NCBI RefSeq assembly: GCF_029989365.1
Contig: NZ_JAPRAQ010000004.1
Coordinates: 248,001-312,000 of the forward strand
DNA: 64,000 bases
Source: Bradyrhizobium sp. Arg816
GTDB lineage: Bacteria; Pseudomonadota; Alphaproteobacteria; Rhizobiales; Xanthobacteraceae
Direction: 5' to 3'
Below the pieces are notes generated by a model that searched no databases, had not been told where the DNA came from, and saw nothing but the letters and a program-made list of their open reading frames with translations. The first letter of the stretch is position 1, and the number at the start of each line of letters is the position of its first letter. Shown in pieces: positions 1 through 8,298 of this stretch. The position numbers and the translations under genes were made by a program.

Positions 1-440
1 GACGGGTCAGCCCAGTTGCCCTTTTTTTGGCGCCGTGCCTCGGTCTCCGCCGCCATCAGGGCTGCCGCGCAGTCCTTGTCCGCGATCTCGGCGGAGACGA
101 GGGCGTCGCCCTGGGCGAGCAGCACGGCCTGCACGGAGATGCCGCTGTCGCCGGCAAATATGAACGCAGCTTGGCGGCCGTAGCGGTCGGGCGTGTCGTC
201 CGCGCTCCGCAGACTCACGTCGCGGCCGACGAGCAGCGAGGTCAGTGCCTGCTTCGTCGTCGCGGTCGGCTCGATTCCGGTGAGGCGGACTTCGCGGCCG
301 TCATCGAGACGCACGCTGCGGGCATCGACCATCGCCGCGACGCGGCCTTCGCCCTGAGTCTCGAATTGGCACGGCGCGGCGAACGCAGTGTGAGCCGCGG
401 CGAGAAGAAATGCGACGATGAGGTGAAGCCGTTGCGTCAC
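1..440 (-). CDS. Secreted thermonuclease-like (SNase-fold) protein, 3' end outside the window
   Basis: About 146 codons are visible and the C-terminus is cut by the window edge. The GTG start at 440 opens directly into a signal peptide (MTQRLHLIVAFLLAAAHTAF, cleavage near residue 22), so it is preferred over upstream codons. The mature part follows the order of staphylococcal-nuclease domains: a DGREVRLTGIE strand, a central DRYGRQAAF motif, and a late Cys followed by AE-x-EAR and GNW. The usual acidic TPE active-site segment reads EPT here, so catalysis is uncertain. I infer a periplasmic nuclease or a non-catalytic SNase-fold protein. No good Shine-Dalgarno is visible before the GTG. Confidence 0.7.
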   Translation of the reverse strand, partial: MTQRLHLIVAFLLAAAHTAFAAPCQFETQGEGRVAAMVDARSVRLDDGREVRLTGIEPTATTKQALTSLLVGRDVSLRSADDTPDRYGRQAAFIFAGDSGISVQAVLLAQGDALVSAEIADKDCAAALMAAETEARRQKKGNWADP

Positions 441-540
441 ATGACCCGGAGAGGTTGCGTTGCGCTTTAGCTTTAACCCAAACGCGGCGAATGACGAAGG
501 GGGCAGTCGACGTGTGACACTTCGCTTCTGCCTCACACTC

Positions 541-620
541 CGTCATTGCGAGCGCAGCGAAGCAATCCAGCGTCTTTACACGGCGACAGTCTGGATTGCT
601 TCGCTGCGCTCGCAATGACG
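541..620. repeat. Palindromic intergenic repeat, family A copy 1
   Basis: Perfect 30-bp inverted repeat: the left arm 541-570 begins CGTCATTGCGAGC and is exactly complementary to the right arm 591-620, with a 20-base loop. It belongs to the same family as 2020-2106, 7860-7945 and 10339-10418. It lies in the 366-bp gap 441-807, where I see no gene; the rest of that gap is presumably the leader and promoter of the binding-protein pseudogene. Confidence 0.9.
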
Positions 621-807
621 CGTGGAAGCAGGTGCGGTTCAATTTTCATTCCGCTTTGCGGAAAACATGCGCGGCAATCGTGCTGCCGCATCATCCCTCG
701 CGCTTGCTGTGCTTTCGCGCATGCGGCATGATTGCGGCAACAGCTTCAACCAAGAGCAATAACCAAGCCGCCATCAGAGTACGGCGCGATAAGGGAGGTC
801 TTTTTCG

Positions 808-2015
808 ATGAAGCATATTTTGTCGGGCATTTTTGCCGCAGCGTTTGCGCTGAGTGCGAGCGCCGCCGCGCAGGCCCAGGACAAGCCGCCGCTGAAGATC
901 GGCGGCATCCTCGACATGTCGAGCCTGTATGCCGACATCACCGGCCCCGGCAGCGAGACCGCGGCCAAGATGGCCGTCGAAGATTTTGGCGGCGAGGTGC
1001 TGGGACGCAAGATCCAGGTGCTCGCAGCCGACCATCTCAACAAGGCTGACCTGTCCGCCAACATCGCCCGCGACATGCTCGACAACCAGGGCGTCGAGAT
1101 GATCTACGATGTCGCGGCCTCGGCCACTGCGCTTGCCGCCGGCGAGATCGCGAAGCGCGCAACAAGATCATCATGTTCAACGGCCCGGGCTCGATCCGTC
1201 TCACCAACGAGGCCTGCGGTCCCTACACCATTCACTACGTGTTCGACACTTACGGCCAGGCCAACGTGACCGGTCTTGCCGCCGTGAAGTCCGGCCTCGA
1301 CAGCTGGTTCTTCCTCACCGCCGACTACGCCTTCGGCCAGGACCTGGAGAAGGACACCAGCGCCGTCGTCACCAAGACCGGCGGCAAGGTGCTCGGCGCC
1401 GTGCGCCATCCGCTCAACACCTCGGATTTTTCGTCGTTCCTGCTCCAGGCTCAAGCGTCCAAAGCCAAGGTGATTGGCCTTGCCAACGCCGGCGGCGATA
1501 CCGTCAACGCCATCAAGCAGGCGGCCGAATTCGGCATCACCAAGGGCGGCCAGAAAGTCTCGCCGCTGCTCGCCTTTGTCACCGACATCGACTCGATCGA
1601 ACTGGAGACCGCGCAGGGCCTGCTGCTGGCGGAAGCCTTCTACTGGGACCTCAACGATGACACGCGCGCATTTTCGAAGCGATTCACCGAACGCATGAAG
1701 CGGCCGCCGACCTCGGCGCAGGCCGGCGTCTATTCGTCCGTCACGCACTATTTGAAGGCCGTGAAGGCCGCGGGCACGACCGACTCGGCCGCGGTCATCA
1801 AGGTGATGAAGGAGACACCGATCAACGACTTCTTCGCCAAGAACGGCAAGATCCGCGAGGACGGCCGCATGATCCACGACATGTACCTGTTCGAGGTCAA
1901 GAAGCCGTCGGAATCCAAGGGCCGCTGGGACGACTACAAGCTGCTCGCCACCGTGCCCGGCAACGAGGCGTTCCAGTCGCTGGAGCAGTCGCGCTGCCCG
2001 CTGGTGAAGAAATAA
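808..2015 (+). pseudogene. Branched-chain-amino-acid-type ABC transporter substrate-binding protein, frameshifted
   Basis: The first reading frame starts at ATG 808 behind GGGAGGTC. It gives a signal peptide ending near ASAAAQA and a type-1 periplasmic binding domain start (KIGGILDMSSLY). It runs to about 1153, where the frame is lost. The family sequence resumes in another frame from about 1158 (ARNKIIMFNGPGS) and continues to the stop at 2015. Adding one base near 1153-1158 (AAG-GCG-CGC-AAC) restores a single 402-residue protein, a normal length for the family. This is either a real inactivating deletion or a sequencing error. No permease or ATPase genes lie beside it; the next gene is an enoyl-CoA hydratase, so an aromatic or acyl ligand is possible. 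Confidence 0.85.
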
Positions 2016-2019
2016 GCCT

Positions 2020-2106
2020 CGTCATTGCGAGGAACGAAGTGACGAAGCAATCCAAATCGTCTCCGCCGAAGCATTCCTGGATTGCTTCGCTTCGCTCGCA
2101 ATGACG
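2020..2106. repeat. Palindromic intergenic repeat, family A copy 2
   Basis: The left arm starts at 2020 (CGTCATTGCGAGGAACGAAG) and the right arm 2077-2106 is CTGGATTGC...GCAATGACG. The arms are imperfect in the middle. It sits between the frameshifted binding protein and the enoyl-CoA hydratase gene. Confidence 0.85.
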
Positions 2107-2148
2107 AGTGTGGCGATCGACAGAGCAAAATAACAAGGGAGGCGTCCC

Positions 2149-2937
2149 ATGAACGACATGGTCCTGCAAAAGCTCGAAGGCGGACTGCTCACCATCACGA
2201 TGAATCGTCCCGAGCGGAAGAACGCGCTCAATCCCGACATGGTCGCGGGGCTGGTCGAGGCCGCGCGGCGCGCGGCTGACGATCCCGAGGTGCGCGCGGT
2301 GTTGTTCAAAGGCGCAGGCGGCTCGTTCTGCGTCGGCGGCGACGTCAAGTCGATGGCGGCAGGCCGTGCGCCGCTGCCGTTCGAAGTGAAAATGGCGAAC
2401 CTGCGCCGCGGCATGGAAGTATCGCGCATCCTGCACCAGATGCCGAAGCCCGTGGTGGCGCAGCTCGACGGCGCTGCAGCCGGCGCCGGCCTTTCGATGG
2501 CGCTGTCCTGCGACCTGCGCATCGCGAGCGAATCCTGCAAGATCACGACCGCCTTCGCCAAGGTCGGCTTCTCCGGCGATTATGGCGGAACCTATTTCCT
2601 GACGCAGCTGCTCGGCAGCGCGCGGGCGCGCGAGCTCTATCTGATGTCGCCGGTGCTCACCGCGAAGGAGGCGCATGCGATCGGGATGGTGACGAAGGTG
2701 GTGCCCGACGCCGAGATCGACACAGCCGCGCACGAGCTCGCGCTGTCGCTGGCGCAGGGCCCATCGATCGCGCTCGGCTTCATCAAGCGCAACATCAACA
2801 ACGCCGAGCATCTGGCGCTGGAAGATTGCTTCGACGGCGAGGCGATCCATCACACCCGTTGCAGCGACACCGAGGACCACAAGGAAGCCGCCAAGGCCTT
2901 TGTCGAAAAGCGCAAGCCGACCTTCAGGGGCGCATGA
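2149..2937 (+). CDS. Enoyl-CoA hydratase/isomerase family protein
   Basis: Crotonase-fold enzyme of 262 residues, the normal size. The start ATG 2149 has a strong upstream GGGAGG. The oxyanion-hole segments are visible as GGSFCVGGD (about residues 58-66) and DGAAAGAGLS (about 106-115). The catalytic-acid region reads GFSGDYGGTYFL, with Asp in the position used by PaaG-type hydratase/isomerases rather than the Glu of classical hydratases. Its stop overlaps the start of the following VOC gene (ATGA), so the two are translationally coupled. It probably hydrates or isomerises an enoyl-CoA in fatty or aromatic acid breakdown; the substrate cannot be read from the sequence. Confidence 0.9.
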   Translation: MNDMVLQKLEGGLLTITMNRPERKNALNPDMVAGLVEAARRAADDPEVRAVLFKGAGGSFCVGGDVKSMAAGRAPLPFEVKMANLRRGMEVSRILHQMPKPVVAQLDGAAAGAGLSMALSCDLRIASESCKITTAFAKVGFSGDYGGTYFLTQLLGSARARELYLMSPVLTAKEAHAIGMVTKVVPDAEIDTAAHELALSLAQGPSIALGFIKRNINNAEHLALEDCFDGEAIHHTRCSDTEDHKEAAKAFVEKRKPTFRGA

Positions 2938-3689
2938 CGATGGCGCCCTATATGCGGCTCCGGCAGATCTGCCTCGTCGCGCCGCAGCTCGCGCCTGTGG
3001 TCGCCGACATCGCCGGGATCATGGGCCTCGACGTCTGCTACCGCGATGGCAATGTTGCCAAATACGGCCTGGAGAACGCGCTGCTTCCGGTCGACACGAT
3101 CTTGCTGGAGGTGGTCGCGCCGTTCAAGGGCGGCACCACCGCCGGCCGCTTCATCGAGAAGACCGGCGGCCGCGGCGGCTATATGGCGATCTTCTGCTGC
3201 AACGATCCGGATGAACGCGGCCGCAACGCCAATGCGATGGGCGTGCGCACCGCCAACGTGATCGACCACGCGCCCTATCACGGCGTGCAGCTCCACCCGC
3301 GCGACTGCCGCGCCGCCTTCATCGAGTTCAACCATACAAAAGGCAGCGACGATATTCTGGGGCCGTATCCGCCCGCGGGGCCGGATTGGCAAAAGTTCAT
3401 CCGCAAGGATGTGACGCTGGCGCTGACGGGCGTTGAGATGCAGAGCCCGGATCCGCGGGGGCTCGCAGAACATTGGGGGAAGATCATCGGGGTCGCGCCT
3501 TGTGGCGATGCCGAATTGAAAATGCCCAATGCCGCCTTCCGTTTCGTGAGGGGCGCGAGCGAGATCATGAGCGCGCTGGAGTTTCAGGTGGCGGATGTCG
3601 CGAGCGTGCTGCATGCCGCGAAGGCAAAGGGGCTCGCGGTGGCGGGCAATGAGTTTTTGCTCGGCGGGGTGACGTTCCGCGTAAGCTGA
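2934..3689 (+). CDS. VOC-superfamily (glyoxalase-like) protein
   Basis: The 251-residue protein starts at ATG 2934, which overlaps the preceding stop by four bases. It has two halves with beta-alpha-beta-beta-beta character: MRLRQICLVAPQLAPVVADI opens the first, and an RKDVTLALTGVEMQSPDP segment opens the second. The layout fits two VOC modules like those of glyoxalases and extradiol dioxygenases. Several His, Glu and Asp residues could bind metal (HAPYHGVQLHP, IEFNH), but I cannot assign the ligand set. Being coupled to the enoyl-CoA hydratase suggests action on a CoA or ring-cleavage intermediate. The function is unassigned. Confidence 0.8.
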   Translation: MTMAPYMRLRQICLVAPQLAPVVADIAGIMGLDVCYRDGNVAKYGLENALLPVDTILLEVVAPFKGGTTAGRFIEKTGGRGGYMAIFCCNDPDERGRNANAMGVRTANVIDHAPYHGVQLHPRDCRAAFIEFNHTKGSDDILGPYPPAGPDWQKFIRKDVTLALTGVEMQSPDPRGLAEHWGKIIGVAPCGDAELKMPNAAFRFVRGASEIMSALEFQVADVASVLHAAKAKGLAVAGNEFLLGGVTFRVS

Positions 3690-3702
3690 AAGCCGGCCCG
3701 TG

Positions 3703-3734
3703 CTTCCTTCTCCCACAACAAGGGGAGAAGGAAG
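3703..3734. terminator. Hairpin between convergent genes
   Basis: Perfect 12-bp stem (CTTCCTTCTCCC at 3703-3714 with its complement at 3723-3734) and an 8-base loop. It lies between the plus-strand VOC stop (3689) and the minus-strand hydratase stop (3742). No T-run follows, so its role as a bidirectional terminator is inferred from position. Confidence 0.5.
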
Positions 3735-3741
3735 AAAGAGA

Positions 3742-4554
3742 CTACCTTCCCCTAAAATTCGCCGCGCGGCGCTCTTCGGTGGCCTTGACGCCTTCCTTGA
3801 AGTCTTCCGTCGCCCGCAAGCGCGTCTGCTCGCCGAGTTCGTGGTTGGTCGCGGCCATCACGCGGTCGGCGAGGTTGGCGCGCATCGTGGCGCGGGTGGA
3901 GAGGAGGCCGAGCGGGGAGCATTCGGCGATCTCGGCGGCGAGCTTCATCGCGCCTGCCTTCACCTGGTCCTGCGGCACCAGCTCGTTGGCGAGGCCCCAC
4001 TTGACGGCCTCTTCGCCGGTGACGCGGCGGCTGGTGTAGAACATCAGCTCGGCGTTGTTCTTGCCGATCAGCTCGGGCAGCGTCACGGTCAGGCCGAAGC
4101 CGGGATGGAAACCGAGCCGGGTGAAGTTCGCGGAGAAGCGCGCTTCCGGGCAGGTGACGCGGAAGTCGGCCGACACTGCGAGACCAAGTCCGCCGCCAAT
4201 GGCTGCGCCCTGCACCGCGGCGACGATCGGCTTCTTGGCGCGGAAGATGCGCACGGCCTGGATGTAGAGATGGTTGATCGGGCCGAGGTTGTCGGCCGGG
4301 TCGCCCTTCTTCTCGGCCTCGCGCGCTTCCTGCGCTTGCCGCGCCGGATCGCCAAAATTGGCGCCGGCACAGAATGCCTTGCCTTGCGCCGACAGCACGG
4401 ATGCGCGGATCTCGATGTCGCGATCGAACTCGTCGAGCGCATCCGCGATCTGGTTGATCAGCGAGATGTCGAAGAAGTTCAGCGGCGGGCGGCGGATCTC
4501 GATGGTGCCGACGTGGCCAATTTTCTCGACGCCGATATCTTTGTAGGTGCTCAT
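3742..4554 (-). CDS. Enoyl-CoA hydratase family protein, last gene of an acyl-CoA operon
   Basis: A 270-residue crotonase-fold protein starting at ATG 4554. The oxyanion segments are GKAFCAGANF and GAAIGGGLGLA. The catalytic-acid loop reads GFHPGFGLT, which has Gly where hydratases usually carry Asp or Glu (P-D/E-x-G). The chemistry may therefore be isomerisation, hydrolysis or something else rather than hydration. It lies 15 bases downstream of an acyl-CoA dehydrogenase gene on the same strand and forms a three-gene operon with the dehydrogenase pair starting at 6810. Confidence 0.85.
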   Translation of the reverse strand: MSTYKDIGVEKIGHVGTIEIRRPPLNFFDISLINQIADALDEFDRDIEIRASVLSAQGKAFCAGANFGDPARQAQEAREAEKKGDPADNLGPINHLYIQAVRIFRAKKPIVAAVQGAAIGGGLGLAVSADFRVTCPEARFSANFTRLGFHPGFGLTVTLPELIGKNNAELMFYTSRRVTGEEAVKWGLANELVPQDQVKAGAMKLAAEIAECSPLGLLSTRATMRANLADRVMAATNHELGEQTRLRATEDFKEGVKATEERRAANFRGR

Positions 4555-4569
4555 GATGTCCTCGAAAGT

Positions 4570-5730
4570 TTAGCGGAGCCCAAGTCCGCGCGCGATGATG
4601 CCGCGCAGCACCTCGGTGGTGCCGCCCTGGATGGTGAGTTTCGGTGCGGTCTTGATGGCGAAGTCGAGTTGCCGCTCCAGCGTCTCGCGGTTGGTCGCGG
4701 TCTCCTCGACGAAGGCGGCGAGATCGCGCACGCGGTGCGGAAGCTGCTGCTCCCAGACCGTGCCGATGTCCTTGACGATGGACGCCTCCACGACCGGCTC
4801 CTTGCCGGCCTGCAGCATGCCCGCAACCGAGACCGACATGCGCCGCATGGTGTGGAGCTGCGCCACGAGCCGGCCGATGCCCTCGGCGCTGCGCGTGTCC
4901 GGGTTGGGGCCGACCGCGCGCACCAGCTCTGTCAGCACGTAATAGGTCTCCAGAAAACGCTCGGGGCCGGAACGCTCATAGGCGAGCTCGCTCGTCGCCT
5001 GCTTCCAGGCGCCGTCGACTTCGCCGAGCACGTGATCATCGGGCACGAAGAAGTCGGTGAAGACGACCTCGTTGAACTCGTACTGGCCGGTGATCTGGCC
5101 GATCGGGTTCACTCGGATACCCGGCTGCTTCATCTTGACCAGAAACTGCGTCAGGCCGTGACGGCGGTTTTCCTTGGTCGGCTGCGAGGTCCGGAAGATC
5201 GCGATCATGTAGTCGGCAATGTGCGCCGACGAGGTCCAGATCTTGGTGCCGTTGATGAGATAGCCGCCGTCGGTCTTGGTCGCGCGCGTCTTCGCCGCGA
5301 ACAGATCGGAGCCGGAGTTCGGCTCGCTCATGCCGATGGCAAAGCAGATCTCGCCTCGGCAGATGCGCGGCAGGATATCCATCTTGATATGCTCGGGCGC
5401 GTATTTGATCAGCACCGGCCCGCTCTGGCGGTCAGCGACGAAGAAACGCCGCGTCGGCGCGTTGGCGACGCGCATTTCCTCGGTCACCACGTAGCGCTCG
5501 AGGAAGGAGCGCTCCTGGCCGCCATATTTTTTCGGCCAGGTCATGCCCAGCCAGCCCTTGGCGCCGACCCGGCGGGAAAATTCCGGCGCGTCGGTGTCTT
5601 CGCGGTTGGGCTTGTGCGGATCGAAGGTGCCGGCCGCGATTTCCTCGGCGAGGAAGGCGCGCACTTCCTTGCGCAATTGCTCGCACTTCTCGGGCAGGCG
5701 GATCGGATCGAAACGGAGGGCAGCGGTCAT
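4570..5730 (-). CDS. Acyl-CoA dehydrogenase, probable catalytic subunit of a two-subunit enzyme
   Basis: A 386-residue FAD flavoprotein starting at ATG 5730. The family order is clear: helical N-terminal domain, the FAD/substrate motif GEICFAIGMSEPNSGSDL in the middle, IWTSSAH, and a C-terminal helical domain ending QGGTTEVLRGIIARGLGL. The C-terminal catalytic Glu of medium-chain enzymes (YEGT) is replaced by Gly (QGGT). A Glu in YERSGPERF lies where isovaleryl-CoA-type enzymes carry their base, so I infer helix-G catalysis. It is flanked by a second, divergent dehydrogenase 18 bases upstream, which resembles the two-subunit FadE/ChsE-type arrangement. Confidence 0.88.
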   Translation of the reverse strand: MTAALRFDPIRLPEKCEQLRKEVRAFLAEEIAAGTFDPHKPNREDTDAPEFSRRVGAKGWLGMTWPKKYGGQERSFLERYVVTEEMRVANAPTRRFFVADRQSGPVLIKYAPEHIKMDILPRICRGEICFAIGMSEPNSGSDLFAAKTRATKTDGGYLINGTKIWTSSAHIADYMIAIFRTSQPTKENRRHGLTQFLVKMKQPGIRVNPIGQITGQYEFNEVVFTDFFVPDDHVLGEVDGAWKQATSELAYERSGPERFLETYYVLTELVRAVGPNPDTRSAEGIGRLVAQLHTMRRMSVSVAGMLQAGKEPVVEASIVKDIGTVWEQQLPHRVRDLAAFVEETATNRETLERQLDFAIKTAPKLTIQGGTTEVLRGIIARGLGLR

Positions 5731-5748
5731 TGTTGTCTCGTCCCCTGA

Positions 5749-6810
5749 TCAGCGCGAAGCCACGAGCGGCCACAATTCGTCGGCGCCGCGGTTTGCGACC
5801 AGCTTGCCGAGCTCGACGGCCCAGTGACTCTCCGAGCCGAAATCGTCGCGCCAGGCCAGCGCCCGTAGCGAAAAGCGGTGCAGGATGTGCTCGCTGGTGA
5901 AGCCGATGGCGCCGTGCACCTGATGCGCGATGGCGCCGCCTTTCTCCGCGGCTTCCGCGCAGCGGATCTTTGCCGAGGCGGCTTCGAGATAGACCTCGTC
6001 GTCGAATGACTTTGCGTTCGCGATGGCGTCGGCCGCGGATGTTGCGGCCGCAAGCGCGGCAGCGGATTCGCCGGCGAGACGGGCGAGATTGTGCTGCACG
6101 GCCTGAAACTTCGAGATCTTCTTCTCGAATGCGACGCGCTCGTTGGAATAGCGCACGGAGATGTCGAGCATCGCTTCCAGCGCGCCCGCGATCTGAAGGC
6201 TGCGCGCGACGCCGCCCATCAGCATGAGCGTGGTCTGGTCGAAGCCCTTCGCGGGCTTGACGGCGACGGGCTGGACCTTGTCGAGCGTCACGGTATCGCT
6301 GTGGTCGTAGCCGAGGTTGAGTCCGGAGTCGATCCGGCCCCTGCTCGCTTCGACCAAGGCAATCGAGATCCCATCCTTGCCGTGCGCCAGCACCGCAAAG
6401 TGCTTCGCCGCCTTGGCAAAGGGCACGCCGCGGGCGCGGCCCGAGAGCGCGCCGTCGGCATCGAGCGTGATGCGATCCTTCGGCGAGGCCGGCAGCACCG
6501 TCATCTCGCCTTCCGGTGAAGCGATTTTCGCCTGCGCAAGCAACCAGCCCGCCAGCATGGTCTCGGCCAGGGGAACCGCGACCGCGAAGCGGCCGGCGGC
6601 GTTCAGCAGCGCAAAACCGTCGGCAAGGCTGGCGCCGGAGCCGCCGAGATCGTCGGGCACCCAGGACAGAGGCAAGCCGGCTTCGCTCAGCGCCTGCCAC
6701 AGCGGCGCCTGCCACGAACCCTTCTTGTCGTTGTTGATGGTCTGCGGATCGGCGAGATCGGCGAAGATTTTCTCCGCGGTCTCGACGACGATATTGTCAC
6801 TCTCCGCCAC
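5749..6810 (-). CDS. Acyl-CoA dehydrogenase-like partner subunit
   Basis: A 353-residue protein starting at ATG 6810, shorter than typical 380-390-residue dehydrogenases. It keeps the fold (LPLSWVPDDLGGSGASLAD near the N-terminus, HQVHGAIGFTSEHILHRF near the C-terminus). It lacks a recognisable SEP-x-GSD FAD/substrate motif and the YEGT base. This pattern is known from non-catalytic or shared-site subunits of heteromeric acyl-CoA dehydrogenases. It is the first gene of the operon that continues with the catalytic subunit and a crotonase. The 260 bases between it and the divergent SDR gene must hold both promoters. Confidence 0.8.
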   Translation of the reverse strand: MAESDNIVVETAEKIFADLADPQTINNDKKGSWQAPLWQALSEAGLPLSWVPDDLGGSGASLADGFALLNAAGRFAVAVPLAETMLAGWLLAQAKIASPEGEMTVLPASPKDRITLDADGALSGRARGVPFAKAAKHFAVLAHGKDGISIALVEASRGRIDSGLNLGYDHSDTVTLDKVQPVAVKPAKGFDQTTLMLMGGVARSLQIAGALEAMLDISVRYSNERVAFEKKISKFQAVQHNLARLAGESAAALAAATSAADAIANAKSFDDEVYLEAASAKIRCAEAAEKGGAIAHQVHGAIGFTSEHILHRFSLRALAWRDDFGSESHWAVELGKLVANRGADELWPLVASR

Positions 6811-7070
6811 AGCGTTCCCCGTGTTTTGCCATTGGCGCGTTCCGTCCAGTCGGTGCGGCGCGCGGTCTCTTCTTGCGCCCGATGATCCGAAAAAGCCATG
6901 GCCCTGACAAGCGTTGATCGCAGGCCCATCTGCGGCTCCGGCATGGGCGCAAGAGCTGCTATGGACTAATTCCGCTTAGCGGAGTTTGCTCGATTTGCAG
7001 GGCGCGGCAAACTCGCTAAATAGGGCCAGCTGCTTAAGGCTTGCATTCAATCAAGGGGAAGGAAATCCGG

Positions 7071-7856
7071 ATGGCAAAAGACAGTCTGTGCGCAATCGTG
7101 ACGGGGTCCGCATCCGGACTTGGTGCTGCGACCGCGGAAATTCTCGCGCGGAGCGGGGCGCGGCTCGTCATCAACTATTCCTCGAGCCAGAAGGAAGCCG
7201 AGGCCACCGCCGAACTCTGCCGCAAGGCGGGCTCTCCGGAAGTTCTGGTCGCGCAGGGCGACGTCTCGCGCGACGAGGATTGCCGCAAGATCGTCGCGGC
7301 AGCCAGCGGCTGGGGCCGGCTCGACGTGCTCGTCAACAATGCCGGCATCACCAAGCATGTCGCGCATGCCGATCTCGATGGATTGTCGGCTGAAGATTTC
7401 CAGCGCTTGTACGGCGTCAACACCATCGGCCCGTTCCAGATGGTGCGCGCGGCGCGCAGCCTGCTCGAGGCCGGCGCGAAGGCTTCGGAGCGGCCGTCCG
7501 CCGTGGTCAACGTGTCCTCGGTTGCCGGCATCAGCGGCGTCGGCTCGTCGATCGCCTATGCTGCGAGCAAGGGCGCGCTCAACACGATGACGTTGTCGCT
7601 GTCACGTGCACTGGCGCCGCTGATCCGCGTCAACACGGTGTGCCCCGGCTATATCGACACGCCCTGGTTCACCAAGGGCCGCGGCGAGGCCGGCGCCAAG
7701 CAGGTGCGCGACAGCGTGGTGGCGAAGGTGCCGCTCAAGGTCGCATCATCCGCCAATGACATCGCGCAGCTGGTCTGCTTCCTGGCAACGCCGGCGTCGA
7801 GCAACATGACCGGCGAAGTCGTGCGCATGGATGCGGGGATGCATTTGATAACTTAA
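7071..7856 (+). CDS. SDR-family NAD(P)-dependent oxidoreductase
   Basis: Classical short-chain dehydrogenase of 261 residues. ATG 7071 follows GGGGAAGGAAA; the in-frame ATG at 7041 has no ribosome site. Motifs are TGSASGLG (cofactor binding, residues about 11-18), NNAG (about 92-95), a catalytic Ser in VNVSSVAG, and YAASK (the Tyr/Lys pair). The C-terminus ends with the usual M(T/S)GEVVRMDAG. It is divergent from the acyl-CoA dehydrogenase operon, so a 3-hydroxyacyl-CoA or similar alcohol is a plausible substrate; this is inference. Confidence 0.92.
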   Translation: MAKDSLCAIVTGSASGLGAATAEILARSGARLVINYSSSQKEAEATAELCRKAGSPEVLVAQGDVSRDEDCRKIVAAASGWGRLDVLVNNAGITKHVAHADLDGLSAEDFQRLYGVNTIGPFQMVRAARSLLEAGAKASERPSAVVNVSSVAGISGVGSSIAYAASKGALNTMTLSLSRALAPLIRVNTVCPGYIDTPWFTKGRGEAGAKQVRDSVVAKVPLKVASSANDIAQLVCFLATPASSNMTGEVVRMDAGMHLIT

Positions 7857-7859
7857 TTC

Positions 7860-7945
7860 GCCATTGCGAGCGAAGCGAAGCAATCCAGAGAGCGTCCGCG
7901 CGGACAATCTGGATTGCTTCGTCGCAAGGGCTCCTCGCAATGACG
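7860..7945. repeat. Palindromic intergenic repeat, family A copy 3
   Basis: The left arm starts at 7860 (GCCATTGCGAGCGAAGCGAA) and the right arm ends TCGCAATGACGG. The right arm carries an insertion around 7921-7935 (GTCGCAAGGGCTCC), so the stem is interrupted. It lies just after the SDR stop codon. Confidence 0.85.
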
Positions 7946-7983
7946 GAGTGCGAGGGCGGCGTCGTGCCCGACGTCCCGCACCG

Positions 7984-8256
7984 CTATCCTTTTATCACGC
8001 CGCTCGCGACCAGCCGGTGCCAAATGAAGAGCACCACCACCGCCCCGATCGTGGCCATGATGAAGCCGGCGCCCTGGTCGGGGCTATAGTGCCCGATCGC
8101 CTGGCCGACGAAGGTGGCGAGAAACGCACCCGCAATGCCCAGGATGGTGGTGAGGATGAAGCCGCTCGGGTTGTTCGGTCCCGGCGCCAGCCAGCGCGCG
8201 ATGAGGCCGGCGATGAAGCCGACGACGATGATCCACAACAGGCCGCCCATGCTCAT
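7984..8256 (-). CDS. GlsB/YeaQ/YmgE-family small membrane protein
   Basis: A 90-residue integral membrane protein starting at ATG 8256 behind GGGGAGC. It has three hydrophobic segments: GGLLWIIVVGFIAGLIARWL, GFILTTILGIAGAFLATFVG and GFIMATIGAVVVLFIWH. The glycine-rich pattern and the G-L-I-A-R-W-L / P-G-P-N motif after helix 1 are typical of the family once called transglycosylase-associated and linked to stress responses. No enzymatic activity is implied. Confidence 0.88.
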   Translation of the reverse strand: MSMGGLLWIIVVGFIAGLIARWLAPGPNNPSGFILTTILGIAGAFLATFVGQAIGHYSPDQGAGFIMATIGAVVVLFIWHRLVASGVIKG

Positions 8257-8298
8257 GTCAGTGCTCCCCTTCCCGAGAATGCGTCGATCAAAGTTCGA

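Noticed and set aside
3700..5748. A 682-codon open frame on the plus strand
   Set aside because: It lies opposite two well-supported minus-strand genes (hydratase and acyl-CoA dehydrogenase); its Arg/Gly/Ala-rich product is the usual antisense shadow of high-GC genes.
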